Shown one piece after another: positions 1 to 5,412 of a stretch of 7,707 bases of DNA. The notes below the pieces were generated by a model that worked only from the letters and a program-made list of their open reading frames with translations, was not told the origin of the DNA and did no database searches. Location: the NCBI GenBank assembly GCA_016780605.1, contig JADHLS010000232.1, positions 1-7,707 of the forward strand, given 5' to 3'. Source of the DNA: Reyranella sp. Its GTDB lineage: Bacteria > Pseudomonadota > Alphaproteobacteria > Reyranellales > Reyranellaceae. Positions within the stretch are counted from its first letter, which is position 1. Every line of letters starts with the position of its first letter. The position numbers were made by a program, and so were the translations under genes.

Positions 1-86
1 ATCAATTTTCCAAATGTATTTGTCCAGTAGTATCAATTTCCCAAAGGGAAGTGCGGCCTTTACTGACGCGCCATCGGAGAAACACG
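1..86 (+). promoter_or_regulatory. Upstream region of the SbtA-like permease gene, with repeats
   Basis: This stretch is visibly richer in A and T than the rest of the window. It holds a 14-nt direct repeat, ATCAATTTTCCAAA at 1-14 and ATCAATTTCCCAAA at 32-45 (13 of 14 identical, period 31). It also holds two dyads, CAAAT-GT-ATTTG at 11-22 and TTCCC-AAA-GGGAA at 38-50. Repeated half-sites about three helical turns apart before a transporter gene fit a regulator-binding region, possibly for a regulator encoded left of the window. That is inference; I could not assign a convincing -35/-10 pair. Confidence 0.35.
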
Positions 87-1055
87 ATGACGTTCCTGTC
101 GCTTGCCCACCAGAACCTGCTGTCGCCCATGGTGCTGTTCTTCGCCCTCGGCGTCGCGCTCGCCTTTGCCCGTTCGGATCTCTCCATACCGGGCGCCGTC
201 GCCAAGCTGCTGTCGCTCTATCTCATGATGTCGATCGGCTTTCGCGGCGGCAGCGAGCTTGCCCATCACGGACTGTCGGCGACCCTGGCGGCGGCGCTGG
301 CGGCCGGCCTGGCGCTGTCCTTCCTGACGCCCTTCGTGGCCTACCTGCTGCTGCGGTTGACGACAGGCCTGTCGATCGTCGACGCCGCCGCCGTCAGCGC
401 CCACTACGGATCGATCTCGGCCGTCACCCTGGTGGCGGTGATGGGCGTGCTGCGCGAGATGGGCCTGCCGTTCGAGGGGTTCATGATCGCCGTCGCGGCC
501 GTGATGGAGACCCCGGCGATCCTGTCCGCCCTGTTGCTGGCGCGGCGGCAGCGCGAGACCGGCCACGGCACCGAGCTTGCCCGCGAGATCCTGCTGAACG
601 GCGCGGTGGTCATGCTGCTCGGCTCCTTCGCCATCGGCGCGGTGACGGGAGAACGCGGCAGCGTGATCCTGAAGCCGTTCCTCGTCGACCAGTTCGCCGG
701 CTTCCTGTGCCTCTTCCTGCTCGACATGGGCCTGGTCTCGGGGCGCGGCCTGCGCGATGGCGCGCGGGTGCTTTCCGCGCGGACCATCGCCTTCGCCCTG
801 CTCATGCCGCTGGCCGGTGCGGCCTTCGCCTCGGCGCTCGCGCCGTTCGTCGGCCTGTCGACCGGGGGCACGGCGATCCTGATCACGCTCGCCGCGTCCG
901 CGTCCTACATCGCCGTGCCGGCGGCGATGCGGCTCGCCCTGCCAGCGGCCAGTCCCGGCCTCGCCCTCGCCCTGTCGCTGGGTGTCACCTTTCCCTTCAA
1001 CCTGACGCTGGGAATCCCGCTCTATGTCGGCCTGGCACAGCGACTCACGGCATAG
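87..1055 (+). CDS. SbtA-family sodium-dependent bicarbonate permease (DUF897-like)
   Basis: This 322-aa polytopic inner-membrane protein has about ten hydrophobic segments and matches the sodium-dependent bicarbonate transporter family typified by cyanobacterial SbtA. Family-like sequences are visible in both halves: HYGSISAVT at about residues 106-114, followed by a METPAI segment at 140-145, and near the C-terminus ASYIAVPAA and SLGVTFPFNLTLGIPLY. Known members couple Na+ to HCO3- uptake. The actual substrate in this heterotroph-like organism is not shown by sequence. An upstream GTG at 51 is possible, but ATG 87 is preferred because GGAGA lies at 76-80 with a 6-nt spacer and the protein then begins directly with the first membrane helix. 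It is slightly shorter than cyanobacterial SbtA. The tspO-like gene follows after 41 nt, suggesting an operon. Confidence 0.85.
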   Translation: MTFLSLAHQNLLSPMVLFFALGVALAFARSDLSIPGAVAKLLSLYLMMSIGFRGGSELAHHGLSATLAAALAAGLALSFLTPFVAYLLLRLTTGLSIVDAAAVSAHYGSISAVTLVAVMGVLREMGLPFEGFMIAVAAVMETPAILSALLLARRQRETGHGTELAREILLNGAVVMLLGSFAIGAVTGERGSVILKPFLVDQFAGFLCLFLLDMGLVSGRGLRDGARVLSARTIAFALLMPLAGAAFASALAPFVGLSTGGTAILITLAASASYIAVPAAMRLALPAASPGLALALSLGVTFPFNLTLGIPLYVGLAQRLTA

Positions 1056-1096
1056 CCGCTTTCATCCGCCGAGGCTCGCCGCGCGTAGGACGATGC

Positions 1097-1579
1097 ATGA
1101 ACAATCAAACCGACAAGCGCCACCGCACCATCTCGCTGATCGCCTTCGTCGTCCTCGCCCTCGGAGGCGGAATGGCGATCGGGTTCACGAGTCCCGCCGA
1201 CGCCTGGTACGCGGCCCTCGCCAAACCCGGCTTCAACCCGCCGAACTGGATTTTCCCGCCGGTATGGACGGCACTTTACGTGATGATCGGCATCGCCGGG
1301 TGGATGGTCTGGAACCGCGCGCGCCGGTCGGCAGCGATGGCGGTGTGGTGGGCGCAACTTTGCCTGAACTTCGCCTGGGCACCCCTGTTCTTTTCCGCCC
1401 ATCGCATCGACCTGGCGCTCGTCGTGATCCTGGCGCTCCTGGTGGCGATCGCGGCCTTCATTGCCCTGACATCGCGACGAGTGCCAGCCGCCGCACTGCT
1501 CTTCACGCCTTACGGCGTTTGGGTCCTGTTCGCGACCGCACTGAACGCGAGCATCGGCTGGTTGAACGCTTCCCACTGA
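1097..1579 (+). CDS. tspO: TspO/MBR family tryptophan-rich sensory protein
   Basis: This is a 160-aa membrane protein with five predicted helices, the normal length and topology for bacterial TspO (peripheral benzodiazepine receptor homologue). Diagnostic segments are present in order: a first helix at 11-30, KPGFNPPNWIFPPVWTALY at about 43-61, GIAGWMVW at 65-72, WWAQLCLNFAWAPLFF at 84-99, and the C-terminal PYGVWVLFATALN block at 138-150. Family members bind porphyrins such as protoporphyrin IX and act in tetrapyrrole, oxygen or stress signalling in alphaproteobacteria; the role here is inferred. ATG 1097 is chosen because AGGA at 1087-1090 sits 6 nt upstream. An ATG at 1093 is in another frame. 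The gene lies 41 nt after the permease and 24 nt before the next ORF, consistent with one transcript. Confidence 0.92.
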   Translation: MNNQTDKRHRTISLIAFVVLALGGGMAIGFTSPADAWYAALAKPGFNPPNWIFPPVWTALYVMIGIAGWMVWNRARRSAAMAVWWAQLCLNFAWAPLFFSAHRIDLALVVILALLVAIAAFIALTSRRVPAAALLFTPYGVWVLFATALNASIGWLNASH

Positions 1580-1603
1580 CAGTCGCGACATCGTCATCGC
1601 ATC

Positions 1604-1927
1604 ATGAAGCCCGCAGCAATCAGTCGAGCAGCAGCCTCCGCCATTGCCGTGTGCAGCGCCTACCTGCAGCATCCTGACGAGGCGGAAGAAGGCACGAGAT
1701 TGATCCTCACGGCCGCCAACATCGCGGCCCTCTTCGAATTGCCCGATGAGCAACCGGCGCGACTCCGGAGCCTGGTGCTTCAAGCGGCTGTCCTCGCGCG
1801 AGTCGTCGTCAGCCGTCTCAGGGAGGGCGGTCCTCGCCGGCCCGACCACGCCGACCTGGCCAGGGACGCGGTCGTCGCCTGGGAAGCGGCGTTGCTCGAA
1901 CTGACACGCGAGCTCGGGCACCCGTGA
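1604..1927 (+). CDS. Hypothetical 107-aa alpha-helical protein
   Basis: I do not recognise this 107-aa protein. It is rich in Ala, Leu, Arg and Glu, lacks a signal peptide or membrane segment, and looks mostly helical and soluble. It contains one Cys (residue 17) and two Trp/Tyr-type aromatics only. Codon third positions are strongly G/C, as in neighbouring genes, which supports real coding. It starts 24 nt after the tspO stop on the same strand, so it is probably the last gene of that operon. There is no clear Shine-Dalgarno before ATG 1604, so translation may depend on coupling to tspO. It ends 44 nt before the convergent tetR-like gene, and I see no intrinsic terminator between the two. 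Confidence 0.6.
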   Translation: MKPAAISRAAASAIAVCSAYLQHPDEAEEGTRLILTAANIAALFELPDEQPARLRSLVLQAAVLARVVVSRLREGGPRRPDHADLARDAVVAWEAALLELTRELGHP

Positions 1928-1971
1928 CAGGCCCTCGGTCGATCTGGCGCGGCAGGCGACAACGGTGACGG

Positions 1972-2619
1972 TCAGGATCGAGACCGGCGTCGGGTTGCCG
2001 CTCGAATCGGGAGATGTGCCAGTGCGGTTCGCATGCGGGCCATCGAATGTGCCGGCGACGCGGCGAGCACGCGGGACGACAAGCCGAGCGTCGCGACGGC
2101 ATCGGTCTGCATCATGCTTGCCACGCCATGGATCGCCGACCAGACGAACAATGCCTCCAGATTTATGTCGTCATAGCCCGGCGGACCGCCGAGGGCGGGA
2201 GGATGGCGACCGAGCGCCGCCTGCAGCACGGCAAAGGCGTGCCGGGCATTGCGCATCATGTCCGGATGCTGCGCCGGATCGGGCAGCGGCGTGCCGAACA
2301 TCAGGCGGTATTGCAGGGGATGGCGGGCGGCATAGTCGAGGTAGGCGCGGCCCAAGGCCTCCAGCTCCTGCGCCGGCTCGCGGCCGGCCCGGGCGCGGTC
2401 GAGATGCGCGGCGAAGGCCGCGAAGGCGGCGCTCACCAGCTCGGCCAGAATGTGATCGCGGCTGGGAAAGTGCCGGTACGGCGCCTGGTGCGAGACGCCG
2501 AGACGCCGCGCGACCTCGCGCAGGCTCAGCATCTCCACGCCCTTTTCCTCCACGATGGCAAGCGCCTCGGCGAGGCACGCCTCACGCAGGCTTCGCGTCC
2601 TCGCCGAGCGTCTTGCCAT
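1972..2619 (-). CDS. TetR/AcrR-family transcriptional repressor with WHG-type C-terminal domain
   Basis: This 215-aa DNA-binding regulator has a TetR-type N-terminal helix-turn-helix at about residues 10-60. SLREVARRLGVSHQAPYRHF marks the HTH with its recognition helix, followed by the usual Y/F-x-H-F and R/K-D segment. The C-terminal ligand domain carries the W160-S-x-x-H164-G165 signature typical of the WHG subgroup. Such proteins normally repress a neighbouring operon and release DNA on binding a small, often lipophilic ligand; the ligand is unknown here. It starts inside the end of the SDR gene (38-nt overlap), so it is the distal gene of that operon. The two identical dyads at 3575-3589 and 3652-3666 are the obvious candidate operators, implying autoregulation. 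The Arg-rich C-terminal tail (about 207-214) is unusual but may be harmless. Confidence 0.9.
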   Translation of the reverse strand: MARRSARTRSLREACLAEALAIVEEKGVEMLSLREVARRLGVSHQAPYRHFPSRDHILAELVSAAFAAFAAHLDRARAGREPAQELEALGRAYLDYAARHPLQYRLMFGTPLPDPAQHPDMMRNARHAFAVLQAALGRHPPALGGPPGYDDINLEALFVWSAIHGVASMMQTDAVATLGLSSRVLAASPAHSMARMRTALAHLPIRAATRRRSRS

Positions 2620-3415
2620 GCCGATGCCTGGTCATCCCCGCCATTACCAGCGCCATGATCCGCACCCTGAGGGCGCGCGGCAAGCCCGTCATGGACGCTT
2701 CGAGCAGGCGGGAGAGCCAGCCCGGCCGAACGGTGACCTTGCGGCCGAGGGCGGCAAGCGTGCCGTCGGCGACCACCTGCGGCTCCTGCGCCCTGCCCAT
2801 GCGCATGCCGGCGCGGGCAGCGAATCCGCTGAGGATCGGCCCGGGCGCCGAGGCGACGACATCGACGTCGAACGGCGCGAGCTCGACGGCCAGGCCTTCG
2901 GCCAAGGTCTGGATGTAGGCCTTGGTCGCGGCGTAGTTGGCGGCACGTGGAACGCCCTGAAAGGCGAGCAGCGAACTCATCAGGATCAGTCCGCCGCGGC
3001 GGCGCGCCGCCATCATCCGGCCAAAGTGCAACGCCTGGCCCGCGACGGCCCGGCAATTGACGTCGATCATATCGAGCTCGGCCTCGAGCGAGCCGTCGAC
3101 GAACGGCCCCGACGTGCCGAAGCCGGCCGCCGCGACCAGGAGCCCGACTTCCAGGTCCTCGGTGGCGTCGGCCAAGGCTGCCAGGGCGCCGGAGCGGCCG
3201 ACATCGAGCGCGACCATCCGGACGCGAATGCCGTGGTGCTGCGTCAACTGACGGCCGAGCGGTTCGAGCACGTCACCGCGGCGGGCGACCAGGACGAGGT
3301 TCAAACCGGCCTCGGCAAGGCTTCGGGCGAAGGCCTTGCCGATGCCGTCGGACGCGCCTGTCACGACTGCCCATGGGCCATAGCGGGCGCGCCAACTCTC
3401 GGACCCGCTCGTCAC
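2582..3415 (-). CDS. Short-chain dehydrogenase/reductase (SDR), NAD(P)-dependent
   Basis: This 277-aa classical SDR oxidoreductase has a Rossmann fold. The cofactor motif TGASDGIG is at residues 19-26, with R45-R46 after beta-2 (suggesting NADPH preference). Structural Asn120 is present, as are catalytic Ser148 and the YxxxK pair Tyr161/Lys165. The usual NNAG after beta-4 is AAAG (95-98), a variant seen in some SDRs. The start of the protein (RARYGPWAVVTGASDGIG) and the long C-terminal tail resemble 3-ketoacyl-CoA reductase/17-beta-HSD12-like SDRs, so a hydrophobic acyl or steroid-like substrate is plausible but unproven. GTG 3415 is chosen because it overlaps the stop of a 41-aa upstream ORF (GTGA) and fits the family's N-terminus. 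Longer in-frame starts lack a ribosome site. The gene is followed by the overlapping tetR-like gene. Confidence 0.9.
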   Translation of the reverse strand: MTSGSESWRARYGPWAVVTGASDGIGKAFARSLAEAGLNLVLVARRGDVLEPLGRQLTQHHGIRVRMVALDVGRSGALAALADATEDLEVGLLVAAAGFGTSGPFVDGSLEAELDMIDVNCRAVAGQALHFGRMMAARRRGGLILMSSLLAFQGVPRAANYAATKAYIQTLAEGLAVELAPFDVDVVASAPGPILSGFAARAGMRMGRAQEPQVVADGTLAALGRKVTVRPGWLSRLLEASMTGLPRALRVRIMALVMAGMTRHRHGKTLGEDAKPA

Positions 3416-3537
3416 GGAGCCACGCCGACGGCGATGCGCGCCATCCCTTGGTCGACCTGGAATGCCGCTTGCCGGGCGGCCGGCGTAACGGAAAAGGCGG
3501 CGACCGGTGTCAACAACGAACGAGAGCGCTTGCTCAT
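3412..3537 (-). CDS. 41-aa leader-like small ORF, first in the SDR/TetR operon
   Basis: This small ORF begins with ATG at 3537, preceded by a near-perfect AGGAGG (3549-3544 on the minus strand) with a 6-nt spacer, the strongest ribosome site in this operon. Its TGA overlaps the GTG of the SDR gene as GTGA, a typical translational-coupling junction. The peptide is basic at its start (MSKRSRSLLTP), with moderately hydrophobic Ala/Val stretches and no evident membrane helix. I do not recognise it. It could be a real small protein, or a leader whose translation delivers ribosomes to the SDR start, which has no SD of its own. A frameshifted remnant of a longer SDR N-terminus is less likely, because the SDR is complete without it. 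Confidence 0.55.
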   Translation of the reverse strand: MSKRSRSLLTPVAAFSVTPAARQAAFQVDQGMARIAVGVAP

Positions 3538-3543
3538 GGCAGT

Positions 3544-3549
3544 CCTCCT
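3544..3549 (-). promoter_or_regulatory. Strong Shine-Dalgarno of the leader ORF
   Basis: On the minus strand the sequence reads AGGAGG, followed by 6 nt and ATG 3537. This site decides the start of the 41-aa ORF and argues against the longer SDR reading frame that would start inside the SD itself. Confidence 0.75.
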
Positions 3550-3574
3550 GCACGGTCGACGCTACGCGCGGTTG

Positions 3575-3589
3575 GTAGACAATGTCTAC
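3575..3589. promoter_or_regulatory. Operator-like dyad O1, GTAGAC-AAT-GTCTAC
   Basis: This is a perfect 6+6 inverted repeat with a 3-nt spacer. It lies exactly 37 nt upstream of the ATG of the leader ORF (minus strand) and would overlap the promoter or early transcript of the SDR/tetR operon. Size and symmetry fit a TetR-family operator (about 15 bp dyad). A possible minus-strand -35 TTGATG (3604-3599) places a weak -10 on the dyad. Binding by the TetR-like protein encoded at 1972-2619 is inferred from location and from the second identical copy. Confidence 0.75.
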
Positions 3590-3651
3590 TCAATCGGACA
3601 TCAACTTTTGTTGTGACGTTCCAAGACAATCTCACCTTCCTCCGATGATCT

Positions 3652-3666
3652 GTAGACGCCGTCTAC
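3652..3666. promoter_or_regulatory. Operator-like dyad O2, GTAGAC-GCC-GTCTAC
   Basis: This is the second copy of the perfect dyad, with the same half-sites as at 3575-3589 and a different spacer (GCC instead of AAT). Centre-to-centre distance is 77 bp. It lies exactly 37 nt upstream of ATG 3704 of the divergent membrane-protein gene. Conservation of the arms with a free spacer is what a protein-binding site predicts. Repression of the plus-strand gene by the neighbouring TetR-like protein is inferred. Confidence 0.75.
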
Positions 3667-3703
3667 GCGTAGGTCCGGCAGACAGCAGACAGCGGGTGGA
3701 CGA

Positions 3704-4507
3704 ATGGACTGGATGGGAACGACCCGCACGGAGCAGATCTGGTGGACGACCACGGCGCTGCTCGTGGCGTTGCTTGCCGCGACCGTGGCATTGCCGGCGT
3801 TCGACCGGCGCCTGATCGACGGGGCGACAGTGTGGGCCAAGCCGATGAAGTTCGAGCTGTCGCTCGCGCTGCACTTCGCGACGCTGTCGCTGATCGCAGG
3901 TGCGCTCGACACGGGCTGGCGCCACGGAATCCTGCTGCAGGGCGTCGCCTGGGCGTCGGCCGCCTGCGCCTTGTTCGAGATCGCCTACATCGTGTTGCAG
4001 GCGGCACGCCAGGAGCCGTCGCACTTCAATCTGTCGACACCCTTCCACGTCGCCATGTATGCCGCGATGGCGGCCGGAGCCGTAGTGATCACCGCGGCGG
4101 CAGCAATCGTCGGTCTGGCCGCGCTCCTCGACGACGCCAGCCGCCTGGGACCGGCGACACGGGTCGGCGCGGCCATCGGATTGATCGGCGGCACCGTTCT
4201 CACCCTGGTAATCGCCTTTCGGATGGGTGGCGCTCTCAGCCATCACGTCGGCGTCGAACCCGCCGGGGCCCCGCGCATGCCGCTGACGGGGTGTTCGCTG
4301 GCCGTCGGCGACCGGCGGGCGCCGCATTTTTTCGCGACTCACATGATGCAGGCGGTCCCGCTGGCAGGTCTCGGCCTCGACCGGCTGCTGGGAAAGGGGC
4401 CGGCCGTCGCGGCGGTACTGCTGGTGGCGGCGGCATGGGTGGTGCTGACGCTTGCTCTGTTCCGCCAGGCCAATGCCGGCGTGCCGTTAATGCGCTGGCC
4501 GAGCTGA
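3704..4507 (+). CDS. Polytopic inner-membrane protein of unknown function
   Basis: This 267-aa protein has about seven hydrophobic segments, near residues 15-32, 50-68, 76-99, 114-141, 153-172, 208-228 and 232-253. I recall similar uncharacterised membrane proteins in Alphaproteobacteria but no function. Distinct blocks are VWAKPMKFELSLALHFATLS at 43-62 and GDRRAPHFFATHMMQ at 202-216. Several histidines lie at or in the membrane (57, 107, 180-181, 208, 213), so metal or haem binding is possible but only a guess. GGTGGA at 3695-3700 is very close to ATG 3704; ATG 3713 (residue 4) is an alternative start. The gene is divergent from the SDR/TetR operon with an operator-like dyad 37 nt upstream, so it is probably part of the same regulon. 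It has no transport or enzyme signature that I can name. Confidence 0.82.
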   Translation: MDWMGTTRTEQIWWTTTALLVALLAATVALPAFDRRLIDGATVWAKPMKFELSLALHFATLSLIAGALDTGWRHGILLQGVAWASAACALFEIAYIVLQAARQEPSHFNLSTPFHVAMYAAMAAGAVVITAAAAIVGLAALLDDASRLGPATRVGAAIGLIGGTVLTLVIAFRMGGALSHHVGVEPAGAPRMPLTGCSLAVGDRRAPHFFATHMMQAVPLAGLGLDRLLGKGPAVAAVLLVAAAWVVLTLALFRQANAGVPLMRWPS

Positions 4508-4523
4508 GGCGGCGGGCCGATCA

Positions 4524-4552
4524 CCGCGTCGAAAGTGATGGCTATCACGCGG
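4524..4552. other. Hairpin between the membrane protein and the proline-rich ORF
   Basis: Outer arms CCGCG (4524-4528) and CGCGG (4548-4552) enclose an inner stem GTGAT-GGCT-ATCAC (4535-4548), sharing one or two bases at the right arm. It starts 17 nt after the stop of the membrane-protein gene. There is no T-run after it, so it is not a classical intrinsic terminator. It might stabilise the 3' end of the upstream transcript or be incidental in GC-rich DNA. Confidence 0.25.
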
Positions 4553-4614
4553 CAATGACGCGAAACTTCCAGGCACCGACCGCATTGATACTGGAGCAAG
4601 AGGAAGGGCTGTTC

Positions 4615-4743
4615 ATGGCACAGATACCGAGACCGCCTGCCGAAGCGCCTCGGGAGCCGCCGCCAGGTTCCAAGCCCACCCCGATCCCGCCGATGCCACC
4701 GCCGCGCGAACCGCCGCCGGGCCCTCCACCGGCGGGCTCATGA
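4615..4743 (+). CDS. 42-aa proline-rich mini-protein
   Basis: This is a very small protein in which nearly half the residues are Pro. Repeated REPPPG and PP(M/G)PPP-type units (REPPPG at about 13-18 and 31-36) are predicted to form an extended polyproline-II rod. There is no signal peptide or membrane segment. The start ATG 4615 is supported by AGGAAGGG at about 4600-4607 with a suitable spacer. An in-frame ATG at 4555 would add 20 residues but lacks a comparable site. Function is unknown; short Pro-rich proteins of this look occur in Alphaproteobacteria and may be interaction adaptors. Translation of PPP runs would be expected to need EF-P. It lies 107 nt after the membrane-protein gene and is probably read from its own or the same promoter. 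Confidence 0.6.
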   Translation: MAQIPRPPAEAPREPPPGSKPTPIPPMPPPREPPPGPPPAGS

Positions 4744-4750
4744 AAGGATA

Positions 4751-4762
4751 GTCGACGTCGAC
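4751..4762. other. Perfect 12-bp palindrome GTCGACGTCGAC
   Basis: This is a self-complementary 12-mer just after the proline-rich ORF. It could be a protein-binding site, but palindromes of this length arise by chance about once or twice in a GC-rich window this size, so it carries little weight. Confidence 0.15.
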
Positions 4763-4800
4763 GGCGAGGACGCGCGCACTACGCTAGAGCATGATGGGCG

Positions 4801-4852
4801 CGCCAAAACAAAAAACCCCGCACGCCCTTGCGGGACAGTGCGGGGCTTGGCG
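4801..4852 (-). terminator. Rho-independent terminator of cspA
   Basis: Read on the minus strand, CCCCGCAC (4845-4838) pairs with GTGCGGGG (4823-4816) and is followed directly by T6-G-T4 (4815-4805). An inner CCC/GGG pairing (4834-4832 with 4827-4825) extends the stem. The outer CGCCAA (4801-4806) can also pair with TTGGCG (4847-4852), flanking the core hairpin. It lies about 70 nt downstream of the cspA stop, the expected place for its transcript end. No T-run follows on the plus strand, so it works mainly for cspA. Confidence 0.85.
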
Positions 4853-4914
4853 AGCCGCCATCCCGCCGCCAGTACATCCGTGGTCGGCGGGAAAGCGGGA
4901 CGGCGATCCGGAGA

Positions 4915-5127
4915 TCAGCCGACGGTGCGGAGATTGTCGGCCGACATCTTGCCGCTGCGCCGGTCCGACACGAGGTCGAACTGGATCTTCTGACCTTCGG
5001 CCAGATGACCGAGACCAGCGCGCTCGACGGCGCTGACATGGACGAAGGCGTCCTTGCTGCCGTCGTCGGGCTGGATGAAGCCGAAGCCCTTTTGGGCGTT
5101 AAACCATTTGACGGTTCCCGTATACAT
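4915..5127 (-). CDS. cspA: Cold-shock domain protein, CspA family
   Basis: This 70-aa single cold-shock domain protein is a five-stranded OB fold that binds single-stranded RNA/DNA and acts as an RNA chaperone or antiterminator. The [16 protein letters not shown] start contains RNP1 (KGFGFI, 13-18). RNP2-like AFVHVSAVE follows at 27-35, and KMSADNL near the C-terminus is typical of alphaproteobacterial CspA. ATG 5127 gives the standard family length. AAAGGG lies about 9 nt upstream. A much longer upstream reading frame in the same register overlaps the desaturase and is not coding. The paralogue cannot be decided from sequence: some family members are cold-induced, others growth-phase or constitutive. 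The gene is divergent from a desaturase and has its own terminator, so it is a monocistronic unit. Confidence 0.95.
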   Translation of the reverse strand: MYTGTVKWFNAQKGFGFIQPDDGSKDAFVHVSAVERAGLGHLAEGQKIQFDLVSDRRSGKMSADNLRTVG

Positions 5128-5412
5128 CAGGAGAACCCTTTCACTTCTAGATTGCAGAGATGCGCGCCCGCCTGCTGCTTTGGGCAGGGGCCGACTGTCG
5201 AATTCGCATTGGATTTTCGGGAGCAGTTGCTGGACGCCCACTTTGTGTGGCGCAGCCAAATCATCAGTCCGTCTATCGACAACATCCATATGGGCGCTTG
5301 TTGCCGCAAAGGCAAGAGCGCTGTTGCAACGGCCGACCCGGGCCCCCATGTAACAGGCGGTCGCATCGTCGCCGACTTCTCGGCGCGACCTCACCAGGAC
5401 AAAGGACCTTTC
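5128..5412. promoter_or_regulatory. Divergent cspA/desaturase intergenic region
   Basis: This 285-bp gap must hold both promoters and probably a long cspA 5' leader, common for cold-shock genes. Weak candidates: for cspA, -35 TTGCCT and -10 CATATG on the minus strand near 5316-5287 with a 17-nt spacer; for the desaturase, TTGCAA (5324-5329) with TGTAAC (5349-5354), spacing 19. An inverted repeat TTGCC-GCAAA-GGCAA occupies 5301-5315 and a CCATATGG palindrome 5286-5293, both near the middle between the genes. No ORF here looks coding. Confidence 0.4.

Noticed and set aside
1022..1921. Long minus-strand frame opposite tspO and the 107-aa ORF
   Set aside because: Its translation is low-complexity and rich in Arg/Gly/Asp without any domain, while the plus strand carries an unmistakable TspO protein.
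1928..1971. Possible terminator between the convergent 107-aa ORF and the tetR-like gene
   Set aside because: There is no stable stem followed by a T-run on either strand.
3416..3553. Longer SDR start at 3553
   Set aside because: The start would lie within the Shine-Dalgarno of the 41-aa ORF, and the added residues are Arg/Gly-rich without family similarity.
2555..3616. Plus-strand frame opposite the SDR and TetR genes
   Set aside because: It is an antisense shadow caused by high GC. The minus strand shows complete SDR and TetR motifs.
3742..4614. Plus-strand frame overlapping the membrane protein in another register
   Set aside because: Arg/Gly-rich shadow; only its last 42 codons (proline-rich ORF, with its own SD) look genuine.
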